A stretch of DNA of 64,000 nucleotides, taken from contig CACZZN010000007.1 in NCBI GenBank assembly GCA_902785705.1, positions 16,744 through 80,743 on the forward strand, given 5' to 3'. Shown here piece by piece: positions 1 through 7,174 of the stretch; the stretch's first letter is position 1; each line of letters begins with the position of its first letter. The position numbers and the translations under genes were made by a program. Source of the DNA: an uncultured Veillonellaceae bacterium. GTDB lineage: Bacteria; Bacillota; Negativicutes; Selenomonadales; Selenomonadaceae. The notes beneath the pieces were generated by a model that was not told the origin of the DNA, did not search any database, and was given only the letters and a program-made list of their open reading frames with translations.

Positions 1-459
1 AAAGGACTGAATCCTTACTTCGGATTCATGCACAGAGATGCAGAAAACCATCCGACTTTGGCAAGCGATATCATCGAGGAATGGCGAGCTGTGCTCATTG
101 ATTCGATGGCAATGAGCCTAATCAACGGACATGAAATCTCGAAGGAGGATTTCCGCATGGGAGATGATGAGCATCCGGGATGCTTTTTGACGAAAAACGG
201 ACTGAACATTTTCTTGAAAAAACTGGAAAAGAAACTTCAGTCGCAAGTGAAATATCTCTCCTATGTGAGCAATGCGATCAGTTTCCGGCGAGCCATTGCC
301 TTGCAGCTTGGAAGGCTTTCGGAGGCAATTCGAAGGGAGGAGGCAATATCGGGAAATATTGCGATAGTGAGGACAGCATACGTGTTTATCGTATTCATGG
401 AAGGGGGCAGGTCTATCAGTGGGGACGGAAGGAAGAGGCGGAGGATGAGGAGGTGGTGA
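1..459 (+). pseudogene. cas1: CRISPR-associated Cas1, 3' part, frame-disrupted at its end
   Basis: The reading frame is open from the window edge. It carries the Cas1 C-terminal signature GFMHRDAENHPTLASD followed by IIEEWRAVLIDS, which holds the conserved His and acidic metal-binding residues of the Cas1 integrase, and then SFRRAIALQLGRLSEAIRREE. Homology stops near base 343. The residues after that (to the stop at 457-459) are arginine-rich and unlike any Cas1 end, because the DNA there belongs to cas2 in another frame. Cas1 normally integrates new spacers together with Cas2. With its last residues replaced and its partner lost, this copy is probably inactive. The N-terminal part lies outside the window, so its state is unknown. 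Recognition is from motifs only. Confidence 0.8.
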
Positions 460-467
460 TCCTATAG
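345..467 (+). pseudogene. cas2: Cas2 C-terminal remnant, out of frame with cas1
   Basis: In the third forward frame, bases 345-467 encode NIGKYCDSEDSIRVYRIHG and continue to a tail ending EDEEVVIL before TAG. This matches the end of Cas2, where an Asp-Ser-Ile/Leu-Arg-Tyr-type strand follows the ferredoxin-like core. About the first two thirds of Cas2, including the catalytic N-terminal Asp, are missing. The fragment abuts the cas1 end with no start codon or ribosome site of its own. The simplest reading is a deletion that removed the cas1 stop, the spacer and the cas2 start. No CRISPR repeat follows in the 45 bases before csm6. Confidence 0.72.
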
Positions 468-512
468 GATGCAAACGATGGGCAGGAAATACGGTTTGTT
501 CCTGCCCGTAGT

Positions 513-1877
513 TTACTTTTCAAGTTCGTCTTTTACCCATCGGTTGATGGAGTCATAGATTCCGCGTTGCGAGTTTAATTCTTTTGCTCCATACAACAGG
601 CAAAGCAGATGGTAGAGCGTATGGATGAAATCCATAGAGGAAATTTTTATGCGGGTATGGAATTCTGTTTCATCGAGATCCAGTCGTATCGTATGGGCTG
701 TGTTGTTTCGAAGGCCAGGAATATTTTCCAGTTTGTCAAGCTCTGCCATGAAATTTTGGTAGATTTGCATATCTTTGGTATAGCCTGCCTGAGCCGCATA
801 TTGGGAGATATGTTTCAGCAGCAGGAAGGACAGGTCGCTGTCTTTGTATTTTTGGTGCATCTTGTTCAAATAAATGCTGTCTAAATAAGACAAGAGATTT
901 GGTTCGCGCAGTTCCAAATTTTTTCGTGAGAGATAGTATGTGTCGTTTTTTCGGCAGTCACATAATTTTTTGACATCCATCTGCAGGTTGATTCGTGTAT
1001 ATTCTTGTAGTAATTCATACAGGAAGGGCGTGCTTTCCAGCAATATATGGTGCAGTTCCTTGCGGTGGCACTCTATTTGCATCACCAGAAAATATTCCAG
1101 GAGGCGTTCCTTTGCACCTCGGAAGGGCGCCAGCAGGATGCTCTTGTATTGCGAGAGGACCTCCCGGGCTTTTTTGGGCATCAGCCGGAATCTATAGGCA
1201 GCATGTTCCAGTAACTTAACGGCCATTGGAGGCATATCCTTGTTTGCCTTTGCAAGCTGAAACGCTGCTTGATAGTCATAACGGGCGATCAGTGCAAGGA
1301 TGCGATGCTTATCCGCATAATAGCGCAGGATGCGGAGCGGGGGTTCCACGCAACGGTTGACGGCATCCTTCTCATCATCCAGATTGTTCTGGAGCAGGGC
1401 ATCGACATCTTCGTGATCCTTGGTGGCGGGGTTGTCACGGTTGGAGCTGTTTACGGGCGTTGGAACTTGTATGCCTTTGCACCAGGGTGCATCTACGGAG
1501 ATGATGGCCATGACAGTTTTCATTTGCGGTGTTCCGGAACTGAGATTCAGGAGGATTTCCGCATCGGGGAATTTGTCGTGCAGCTCGTAGATTTTTGCCG
1601 GAAGGATATGTATGAAGCTATCGTATAGGTGCGGCTCCGTGATGTCCGTGAAGATTTCTTCTATTTGGATATCCATATGCAGGTTCTGCAACGCGCGCGT
1701 ATACCGCTGATCCTGGTGCTGTTTCAGCTTCATGTCCTCCGTGTAGAATAGAATGGCCATGTCAGGCTTATAGTGGCGCACGATATGAAGACAGGCGCCG
1801 TCGTAGCAGTTTCGGATGGGATCCGTGTCTCCGATGGGGGAAAATAAGATGCTTCTCGGTGACAGCTGTTTTTTCAT
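513..1877 (-). CDS. csm6: Csm6-like CARF-HEPN ribonuclease (type III CRISPR accessory)
   Basis: This 454-residue protein begins SPRSILFSPIGDTDPIRN after a short leader. That, and LNLSSGTPQMKT near residue 115, are typical of the N-terminal CARF domain that binds cyclic oligoadenylate made by the Cas10 complex. The C-terminal helical part holds RNNTAH at residues 390-395, the RxxxxH catalytic motif of HEPN RNases. Activated Csm6 cuts RNA non-specifically during type III immunity. Start: an upstream in-frame ATG at 1895 contains the Shine-Dalgarno sequence itself, so the ATG at 1877, 8 bases after AAAGGAG, is preferred. The gene runs convergently toward the cas1/cas2 scar. No csm1-5 genes lie inside the window; they may be to the left or lost. 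It looks full-length and unbroken. Confidence 0.85.
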   Translation of the reverse strand: MKKQLSPRSILFSPIGDTDPIRNCYDGACLHIVRHYKPDMAILFYTEDMKLKQHQDQRYTRALQNLHMDIQIEEIFTDITEPHLYDSFIHILPAKIYELHDKFPDAEILLNLSSGTPQMKTVMAIISVDAPWCKGIQVPTPVNSSNRDNPATKDHEDVDALLQNNLDDEKDAVNRCVEPPLRILRYYADKHRILALIARYDYQAAFQLAKANKDMPPMAVKLLEHAAYRFRLMPKKAREVLSQYKSILLAPFRGAKERLLEYFLVMQIECHRKELHHILLESTPFLYELLQEYTRINLQMDVKKLCDCRKNDTYYLSRKNLELREPNLLSYLDSIYLNKMHQKYKDSDLSFLLLKHISQYAAQAGYTKDMQIYQNFMAELDKLENIPGLRNNTAHTIRLDLDETEFHTRIKISSMDFIHTLYHLLCLLYGAKELNSQRGIYDSINRWVKDELEK

Positions 1878-1940
1878 GTGAAATGCTCCTTTCAAAATGA
1901 GCTGTGATGAAGTGATGTTTCATGCAGAAGCACCATTCGT

Positions 1941-1970
1941 TATGTACCTATCGTTTTCCTGCTATGGCAA
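1941..1970 (-). promoter_or_regulatory. Possible promoter for csm6
   Basis: Read on the minus strand, TTGCCA (1970-1965), an 18-base spacer and TACATA (1946-1941) lie about 65 bases before the csm6 start. The match is moderate. It would be back to back with the nrdD promoter. Confidence 0.3.
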
Positions 1971-1986
1971 TGCACCTTTTTGGCTC

Positions 1987-2015
1987 TTGCCCTTTTGGGG
2001 ATTCTTTGATACAAT
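1987..2015 (+). promoter_or_regulatory. nrdD sigma-A promoter
   Basis: TTGCCC (1987-1992), a 17-base spacer and TACAAT (2010-2015) form a housekeeping promoter. Transcription would begin near 2022. This rules out the long open frame that starts at 1897 as the true nrdD start. Confidence 0.6.
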
Positions 2016-2056
2016 ATATTCTGCTTGTACTAACTGCGAAACACAAGATATAGTGA
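2009..2056 (+). promoter_or_regulatory. Tandem NrdR boxes before nrdD
   Basis: Two sites resemble the NrdR box ACACWATATWTWGTGT: 2009-2024 (ATACAATATATTCTGC) and 2041-2056 (ACACAAGATATAGTGA). Their starts are 32 bases apart, about three helical turns, which is the usual arrangement for NrdR. The first overlaps the -10 element and the second covers the early transcript, so binding would repress. The pairing, spacing and position support the call; nrdR itself is not in the window. Confidence 0.65.
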
Positions 2057-2109
2057 AAGGATGGGAGAGATACGCTGCAGGGATGGTGGGCGGCGGCATC
2101 ACGAAATGG

Positions 2110-4368
2110 ATGAATTTGAAGACGGTTACGAAGCGGTCCGGGGATAGAGTGGGCTATGATGCAGAGAAGATTTATAATGCTATTTTGGGCGCGAACAAAG
2201 ATGCGAAAGACCGCATGTCGCGTGAGGATATTTCCGAAGTCGTGAAATGCGTGGAGCAGGATATCCAGGACAGGGAGAACATCAGCGTCGAGGAGATCCA
2301 GGATATCGTCGAGCATGAGCTCATGAAACATGACTTCTATGATATTGCGGCGAAGTATATCCGCTATCGTCAGCGCCATGCGGATCGCAGGGCGGCGCAG
2401 AAGAATCTCATGGGCGCCTATCGGGATATCTTTTTCGCTGATGCGGTGGACTCCGACCTTAAGCGGGACAATGCGAACATCAATACGGACGCGTCCATGG
2501 GCATCATGCTGAAATTGGGGGCGGAGGGCGCGAAGCACTTTGTGGACAACTATGTGCTGCCCGAGAAATTCGCGGAGGCGGACAAGGAGGACTATATCCA
2601 TATCCACGACAAGGACTTCAGCCTCATTACGTTCAACTGCTGCCAGATCGATCTTTTGAAGCTGTTTCACGGCGGCTTTTCGACAGGGCATGGCTTCCTG
2701 CGCGAGCCGAATTCCATCCGCGCCTATGCGAGCCTTGCCTGCATTGCGATCCAGTCGAACCAGAACGACATGTTCGGCGGGCAGTCCATCAATGCCTTTG
2801 ACTATTCCATGGCGGAGGGCGTGAACAAGTCCTTCCAAAAGGCGGTGCTGGACGAGGCATATAAATCGGTGGTCTACCGTTTTGGGCGCGAAGCGGCGGG
2901 AAAGGAAAAGGAATTCCGCGAGAAATTCCATGAGGGGATGGACTTTTCCCATTGCCGCTATGCGGAGACGCAGGACTCTGACCGCTATCGGGAATCGGTG
3001 GAAGCGGTGCGGCAGGCGCTGGAGAAATGGCTGCAGGCGCATGGGCAGTCTTTGGATCGTCTGGAGGCGGATGCGCTGGATGTCTATCAGATGGCCTGTG
3101 ATGATGTGGTGGAGGAGACCCATCAGGCGATGGAGGCTCTCATCCATAATTTCAATACGCTGCACAGCCGTGCGGGCGCACAGGTGCCCTTCAGCTCCAT
3201 CAATTACGGCATGGACACCTCGCCGGAGGGACGCCTTGCCACCAATGAGGTGCTCAACGCCATCCAGGCGGGGCTGGGGAACGGGGAGACGCCGATTTTC
3301 CCTATCAGCGTGTTCCAGCTCAAGGCAGGCGTAAACTACAATCCGGAGGATCCGAATTACGATCTTTTCATCAAGGCGTGCAAAGTCAGCGCCAAGCGCT
3401 TGTTCCCGAATTTCGTGAATCTGGATGCGCCCTACAATCTGCAGTACTACAAGCCGGGAGACTACAACAGCTATGTGGCGACCATGGGCTGCCGCACGCG
3501 CGTCATGAGCAATGTGAACGGGCCGGAGGAATCGGGAAGCCGCGGCAATTTCGCGTTTGTGACCATCAATCTGCCGAAGCTGGCGCTGGAGGCGAAAGGG
3601 GATCTGGACAAGTTCTGGGATCTCTTTGACCACTATGTGAAGCTGGGGCATGACTATATCCAGTTCCGTTTGCAGACCATCGAGAAGAAGCATGTGTTCA
3701 ACTATCCGTTCCTCATGGGACAGGGCGTATGGATGGGCAGCGACAAGCTGAAGCCGACGGACAGCATCCGCGATGTGCTGAAGCATGCTTCCTATTCCAT
3801 CGGTTTCTGCGGACTGGCGGAGTGTCTGGTGGCACTCATCGGCAAGCATCACGGCGAGAGCGAGGAGGCACAGGAACTGGGACTCAAGATCGTGGGCCGT
3901 CTGCGTGAAATGACGGATGCCTATACGAAGCTGGAGCGCAGGAACTGGACCTGCTTCGGGACTCCTGCGGAGAGCACCGCAGGGCAGTTCCAGCGGGCCA
4001 ACCAGCGGGTGTACGGCATCATTCCGGGCGTGACGGATCGCGCCTATATGACGAACTCCTCCCATGTGCCTGTGTACTATAAAATCAAGGCCATCGACAA
4101 GATCCGCATTGAGGCGCCCTATCATGCGCTGGAAAATGCGGGACATATTGCCTATGTGGAGATGGATGGCGATCCCTCGAAGAATGTGAAGGCTTTTGAG
4201 GATATCGTGCGCGCGATGCATGATGCCGATATGGGCTATTTCTCCATCAATCATCCTGTGGATCGCGATCCTGTCTGCGGCTATACCGGCATCATCGAAA
4301 ACGAATGCCCGCACTGCCACCGCAAGGAAATCGAGCATGGGAGCTTCGTTGTGGACCGCATGAAATGA
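2110..4368 (+). CDS. nrdD: Anaerobic (class III) ribonucleotide reductase, glycyl-radical end missing
   Basis: The product of about 752 residues begins with an ATP-cone (MNLKTVTKRSGDRVGYDAEK), followed by the NrdD barrel with NCCQIDLLK and QSNQNDMFGGQS, and later SINHPVDRDPVCGYTG and CPHCHRKE of the zinc-binding end. In this family the zinc site is followed by roughly 30 residues containing the RRITGYLVG-type loop whose glycine carries the radical. Here the frame goes from IEHGSF directly to VVDRMK and stops. No such loop is present in any frame before the next gene. NrdD normally reduces ribonucleoside triphosphates without oxygen; without the radical glycine this copy should be inactive unless it is complemented. 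Start: 2110 fits family N-termini; 2083 is an alternative. It overlaps the next gene by ATGA. Confidence 0.9.
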   Translation: MNLKTVTKRSGDRVGYDAEKIYNAILGANKDAKDRMSREDISEVVKCVEQDIQDRENISVEEIQDIVEHELMKHDFYDIAAKYIRYRQRHADRRAAQKNLMGAYRDIFFADAVDSDLKRDNANINTDASMGIMLKLGAEGAKHFVDNYVLPEKFAEADKEDYIHIHDKDFSLITFNCCQIDLLKLFHGGFSTGHGFLREPNSIRAYASLACIAIQSNQNDMFGGQSINAFDYSMAEGVNKSFQKAVLDEAYKSVVYRFGREAAGKEKEFREKFHEGMDFSHCRYAETQDSDRYRESVEAVRQALEKWLQAHGQSLDRLEADALDVYQMACDDVVEETHQAMEALIHNFNTLHSRAGAQVPFSSINYGMDTSPEGRLATNEVLNAIQAGLGNGETPIFPISVFQLKAGVNYNPEDPNYDLFIKACKVSAKRLFPNFVNLDAPYNLQYYKPGDYNSYVATMGCRTRVMSNVNGPEESGSRGNFAFVTINLPKLALEAKGDLDKFWDLFDHYVKLGHDYIQFRLQTIEKKHVFNYPFLMGQGVWMGSDKLKPTDSIRDVLKHASYSIGFCGLAECLVALIGKHHGESEEAQELGLKIVGRLREMTDAYTKLERRNWTCFGTPAESTAGQFQRANQRVYGIIPGVTDRAYMTNSSHVPVYYKIKAIDKIRIEAPYHALENAGHIAYVEMDGDPSKNVKAFEDIVRAMHDADMGYFSINHPVDRDPVCGYTGIIENECPHCHRKEIEHGSFVVDRMK

Positions 4369-5195
4369 GCCGGCAGATCTGTGGGCTGTGTCCGCATCAC
4401 TGCCGATTGGAGGAAGGGCAGATCGGGCTTTGCAGGGCAAGGGGCAATGTAGATGGAACGATTTTGCCGTTGAATTATGGGAAAATCACTTCCATCGCAC
4501 TGGACCCGATCGAAAAAAAGCCGTTGATGCGCTTCCGGCCGGGGAGTTTCATCTTGTCGGTCGGCAGCTTTGGCTGCAATCTGCGCTGCCCCTTTTGCCA
4601 GAATCACGAAATTTCTCAGGCGGGGCAGGAGTTCCGGCATCAGACCGTGATGCCGGAGCAGCTGGTGCAGATTGCGGAAACGCTGGCCGCCGAACCCAAA
4701 GGGAATCTGGGCGTGGCGTTTACCTACAACGAGCCTTTGATCGGTGTCGAGTTCCTGCGGGACACGGCCTTTTTGCTGAAGAAGCGGGGCATGAAGGTCG
4801 TGCTGGTGACGAACGGCATGATGGAAGAAGCGCCGTTTCGGGAACTGCTGCCGCTGGTGGATGCGATGAATATCGATCTCAAAGCGTTTCATGGGGAATT
4901 CTACCGTTGGATCGGCGGAGACTTGGAAACTGTGAAGCGGAACATTCGGCTTGCGGCAGGAGCGTGCCATGTGGAGGTCACGACACTGGTGATACCGGGG
5001 AAGAACGACAGCGCGGGGGAAATGGCGCGGGAGGCAGAGTGGCTTGCGGGCATATCGCCGGAGCTGCCGCTCCATATCAGCCGGTATTTTCCGAGATTCC
5101 TATCCGAGATCCCCGCGACAGAAGTGTCCGTCATCTATCAGCTGGCAGATGTGGCAAGGCAGCATCTTTCTCATGTATATGAGGGGAATTGCTGA
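4365..5195 (+). CDS. Radical SAM activase-like protein (PflA/AmrS family, COG1180)
   Basis: This is a 276-residue radical SAM protein. Cysteines in CNLRCPFC (residues 71-78) form the CxxxCxxC site for the 4Fe-4S cluster that cleaves S-adenosylmethionine. The N-terminus has a second cysteine set (CGLCPHHC, then GLC at 21-23), typical of the AmmeMemoRadiSam/PflX-like branch. The end HVYEGNC resembles the short members of this branch. Its start overlaps the nrdD stop (ATGA), so the two are translationally coupled. Activases of this superfamily make glycyl radicals. From its position it could act on NrdD in place of NrdG, but the branch has other members of unknown substrate. No nrdG was seen in the window. 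Confidence 0.75.
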   Translation: MSRQICGLCPHHCRLEEGQIGLCRARGNVDGTILPLNYGKITSIALDPIEKKPLMRFRPGSFILSVGSFGCNLRCPFCQNHEISQAGQEFRHQTVMPEQLVQIAETLAAEPKGNLGVAFTYNEPLIGVEFLRDTAFLLKKRGMKVVLVTNGMMEEAPFRELLPLVDAMNIDLKAFHGEFYRWIGGDLETVKRNIRLAAGACHVEVTTLVIPGKNDSAGEMAREAEWLAGISPELPLHISRYFPRFLSEIPATEVSVIYQLADVARQHLSHVYEGNC

Positions 5196-5201
5196 TACAG
5201 A

Positions 5202-5362
5202 CCTGAATCCGTGAAACTGGATGGATGTATGATGTACTTGCTATGTCCGCCCCCTTGGGGGCGGGGAACCATCGAAGATGGTGGTGGGGGTGACGATTTC
5301 GCCGATGGCGGTCCCCCGCCCCCAAAGGGGGACGGACAGTGTTCGAGTTTCACGGATTCAGG
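5202..5362. repeat. 161-bp nested inverted-repeat element
   Basis: The outer arms CCTGAATCCGTGAAACT (5202-5218) and its exact reverse complement (5346-5362) enclose a second, imperfect pair of C/G-rich arms (5244-5266 and 5312-5338) that begin TGTCCG and end CGGACA. The centre holds a short palindrome around CCATCGAAGATGG. There is no transposase. The shape fits a MITE-like or REP-type dispersed element that could fold into a long cruciform. It fills the gap between the activase gene and the HD gene. Confidence 0.7.
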
Positions 5363-5389
5363 ACAGATACAAAGAATGGGAGGATTTTG

Positions 5390-5953
5390 ATGAGCAAGTT
5401 GACATTGGAGCGGGCGAAGGAACTTCTGAAAAAGCATACGACCGAAGAGCATCTCTTTACCCACGCGGCGGCGGTGAGCGCGGCGATGGGAGCCATGGCG
5501 GAGCACTTCGGGGAGGATAAGGAGCACTGGGAGGCCATCGGCTACCTGCATGATGTGGATTACGAGAAGTTCCCCGACGAGCACTGCCATCATGTGCGGG
5601 AACTGCTGGAGCCGGAGGGCGTGGAGCAGGAGGAGATCGAGACAATCATCTCCCACGGCTATGGGATCACGACGGACGAAATCGAGCCGGTATCCAACTG
5701 CGCGAAGAGCCTGTTTGCGGTGGATGAGCTTACGGGCATCGTGTATGCCTATGGACTCATGCGGCCGGAGGGGATGGACGGCATGGCGCTCAAGAGCCTC
5801 AAGAAGAAATTCAAGGACAAGCGCTTTGCCGCAAAGTGCAATCGCGAGATCATCCAGCGCGGCATTGAGATGCTGGGCATGGAGGCCGGAGAGGTCATGC
5901 AGTGCTGCATCGACGGCATGCAGGCGCATAAGGAGGAATTGGGCTTCCACTGA
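5390..5953 (+). CDS. HD-domain phosphohydrolase-like protein
   Basis: This 187-residue protein has His at FTHAAAV (residue 25), the HD pair in YLHDVDYEKFPDEHCHH (54-55) and a later HGYGI segment. These are the metal-binding pattern of a small stand-alone HD domain of the HDIG type. HD proteins hydrolyse phosphate esters, often nucleotides; the substrate here is unknown. A good site, GGGAGG, lies just before the ATG at 5390, so the longer frame from 5339, which begins inside the repeat, is not used. No clear promoter was seen apart from sequence in the repeat. Confidence 0.75.
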   Translation: MSKLTLERAKELLKKHTTEEHLFTHAAAVSAAMGAMAEHFGEDKEHWEAIGYLHDVDYEKFPDEHCHHVRELLEPEGVEQEEIETIISHGYGITTDEIEPVSNCAKSLFAVDELTGIVYAYGLMRPEGMDGMALKSLKKKFKDKRFAAKCNREIIQRGIEMLGMEAGEVMQCCIDGMQAHKEELGFH

Positions 5954-6011
5954 GCACGTCCGGGGTTGGCAATATTTATGCGTAGAATTTGTAAAATTTC
6001 CACGACAGACC

Positions 6012-6040
6012 TTTACTTTTTCTCTAAAATTTCTTAAAAT
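6012..6040 (+). promoter_or_regulatory. pfkA promoter
   Basis: TTTACT (6012-6017), a 17-base spacer and TAAAAT (6035-6040) lie in an A/T-rich stretch about 90 bases before pfkA. The -10 matches 5 of 6 and the -35 matches 4 of 6. Confidence 0.5.
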
Positions 6041-6132
6041 ATACATGATGTGTTTGGACGAGCTATGTCGAATGTATGCTACGCATATGGAAATAGATAT
6101 TGTTGTCAGATTCGGGACAGGAGAGATGCATT

Positions 6133-7095
6133 ATGATTAAATCGATCGCGGTAATGACCTCTGGCGGAGACAGCCCGGGCATGAACGCAGCGGCGCGTGC
6201 GGTTGTCCGCACGGCCATCTTTGAGGGCGTGGATGTCTGGGGTATCAATAACGGCTACAAGGGTATGCTGGACGATGATATGCAGCAGCTTACGACGCGC
6301 AGCGTGAGTGATTTGATCCAGCGCGGAGGCACGTTCCTCGGGACGGCTCGCTGTCCGGAATTCAAAACGGCAGAGGGCCGGAGGAAAGGCCATGATAACC
6401 TGAAAAAGCACGGCATCGAAGGTCTTGTGATCATCGGCGGCGACGGGAGCCTGACGGGGGGCTCGATGCTTTCCGCGGAGACGGGGATACCCATTGTCGG
6501 GCTGCCGGGCACGATCGACAACGATGTCTGGGGAACGGACTATACCATCGGGGCGGATACGGCGGCGAATACCGCGGTGGATGCCATCAACAAGCTGCGC
6601 GATACGGCCTCGGCGCATCGCCGCATCATCATCGTGGAGGTCATGGGGCATACCTCGGGATGGCTTGCCATGACAGCCGGTATCGCCGGCGGTGCGGAGT
6701 ACATCCTGGTGCCGGAAGTCAAATACGATTTGGACGCGATGTGCGAAGAGATCAAGGAGTCCTACAGCAAGGGCAAGCGTTACAGCATCATCGTGGTGGC
6801 GGAAGGCGCGTGCTCAGCCATGGGGCTTGGCAAGGTGGTCGGTGAGAAGACCGGGATCGATACGCGCGTTTCCATCTTGGGACACATCCAGCGCGGAGGA
6901 TCGCCCAGCGTTGAGGACCGCATGAAGGCGTCCATGCTGGGCGAGAAGGCGGCGCTTGCGATCATTTCCGGGGTCACGAATGTGGTGTTTGGTTTTGATG
7001 AGGGCAAGGTCGTCAGCATCAACTTGTTCGATGCCGTCAACAACAAGAAGACCTTGGATCCTGAACTTGTACGTCTGGCAACTGTGCTGGCATAA
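6133..7095 (+). CDS. pfkA: ATP-dependent 6-phosphofructokinase
   Basis: The 320-residue product phosphorylates fructose 6-phosphate to fructose 1,6-bisphosphate, the committing step of glycolysis in the cytoplasm. It begins MIKSIAVMTSGGDSPGMNAA, has the GGDGS nucleotide loop (a Gly at the position that separates ATP from pyrophosphate enzymes), the catalytic GTIDND and HIQRGGSP. Its length is normal for the bacterial family. The upstream ATG at 6100 lacks support; the ATG at 6133 follows GGAGAG. It is flanked by its own promoter and a strong terminator, so it is probably transcribed alone. Confidence 0.96.
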   Translation: MIKSIAVMTSGGDSPGMNAAARAVVRTAIFEGVDVWGINNGYKGMLDDDMQQLTTRSVSDLIQRGGTFLGTARCPEFKTAEGRRKGHDNLKKHGIEGLVIIGGDGSLTGGSMLSAETGIPIVGLPGTIDNDVWGTDYTIGADTAANTAVDAINKLRDTASAHRRIIIVEVMGHTSGWLAMTAGIAGGAEYILVPEVKYDLDAMCEEIKESYSKGKRYSIIVVAEGACSAMGLGKVVGEKTGIDTRVSILGHIQRGGSPSVEDRMKASMLGEKAALAIISGVTNVVFGFDEGKVVSINLFDAVNNKKTLDPELVRLATVLA

Positions 7096-7120
7096 CTCGG
7101 CGTTTTTCATGAATTCGACA

Positions 7121-7154
7121 TCCACCGGCGAGTCTCCGCCGGTGGACTTTTTTT
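7121..7154 (+). terminator. Rho-independent terminator after pfkA
   Basis: The perfect 10-bp stem TCCACCGGCG / CGCCGGTGGA (7121-7130 and 7137-7146) with a 6-base loop is followed by a run of seven T. Confidence 0.93.
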
Positions 7155-7174
7155 GGAGCAGATATTTTTCATAT

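Noticed and set aside
468..512. Possible CRISPR array near cas2 and csm6
   Set aside because: Only 45 bases, with no direct repeat; none was seen elsewhere in the window.
1897..2109. N-terminal extension of nrdD from 1897
   Set aside because: The promoter and NrdR boxes lie inside it and the residues match no NrdD; the ATP-cone starts at 2110.
1948..4440. An 830-codon minus-strand open frame opposite nrdD
   Set aside because: No ribosome site or family motif; it mirrors nrdD codon bias.
4369..4500. Frameshift that would restore the NrdD radical loop
   Set aside because: No RxxGY-like sequence appears in any frame after 4320; the bases encode the start of the radical SAM protein.
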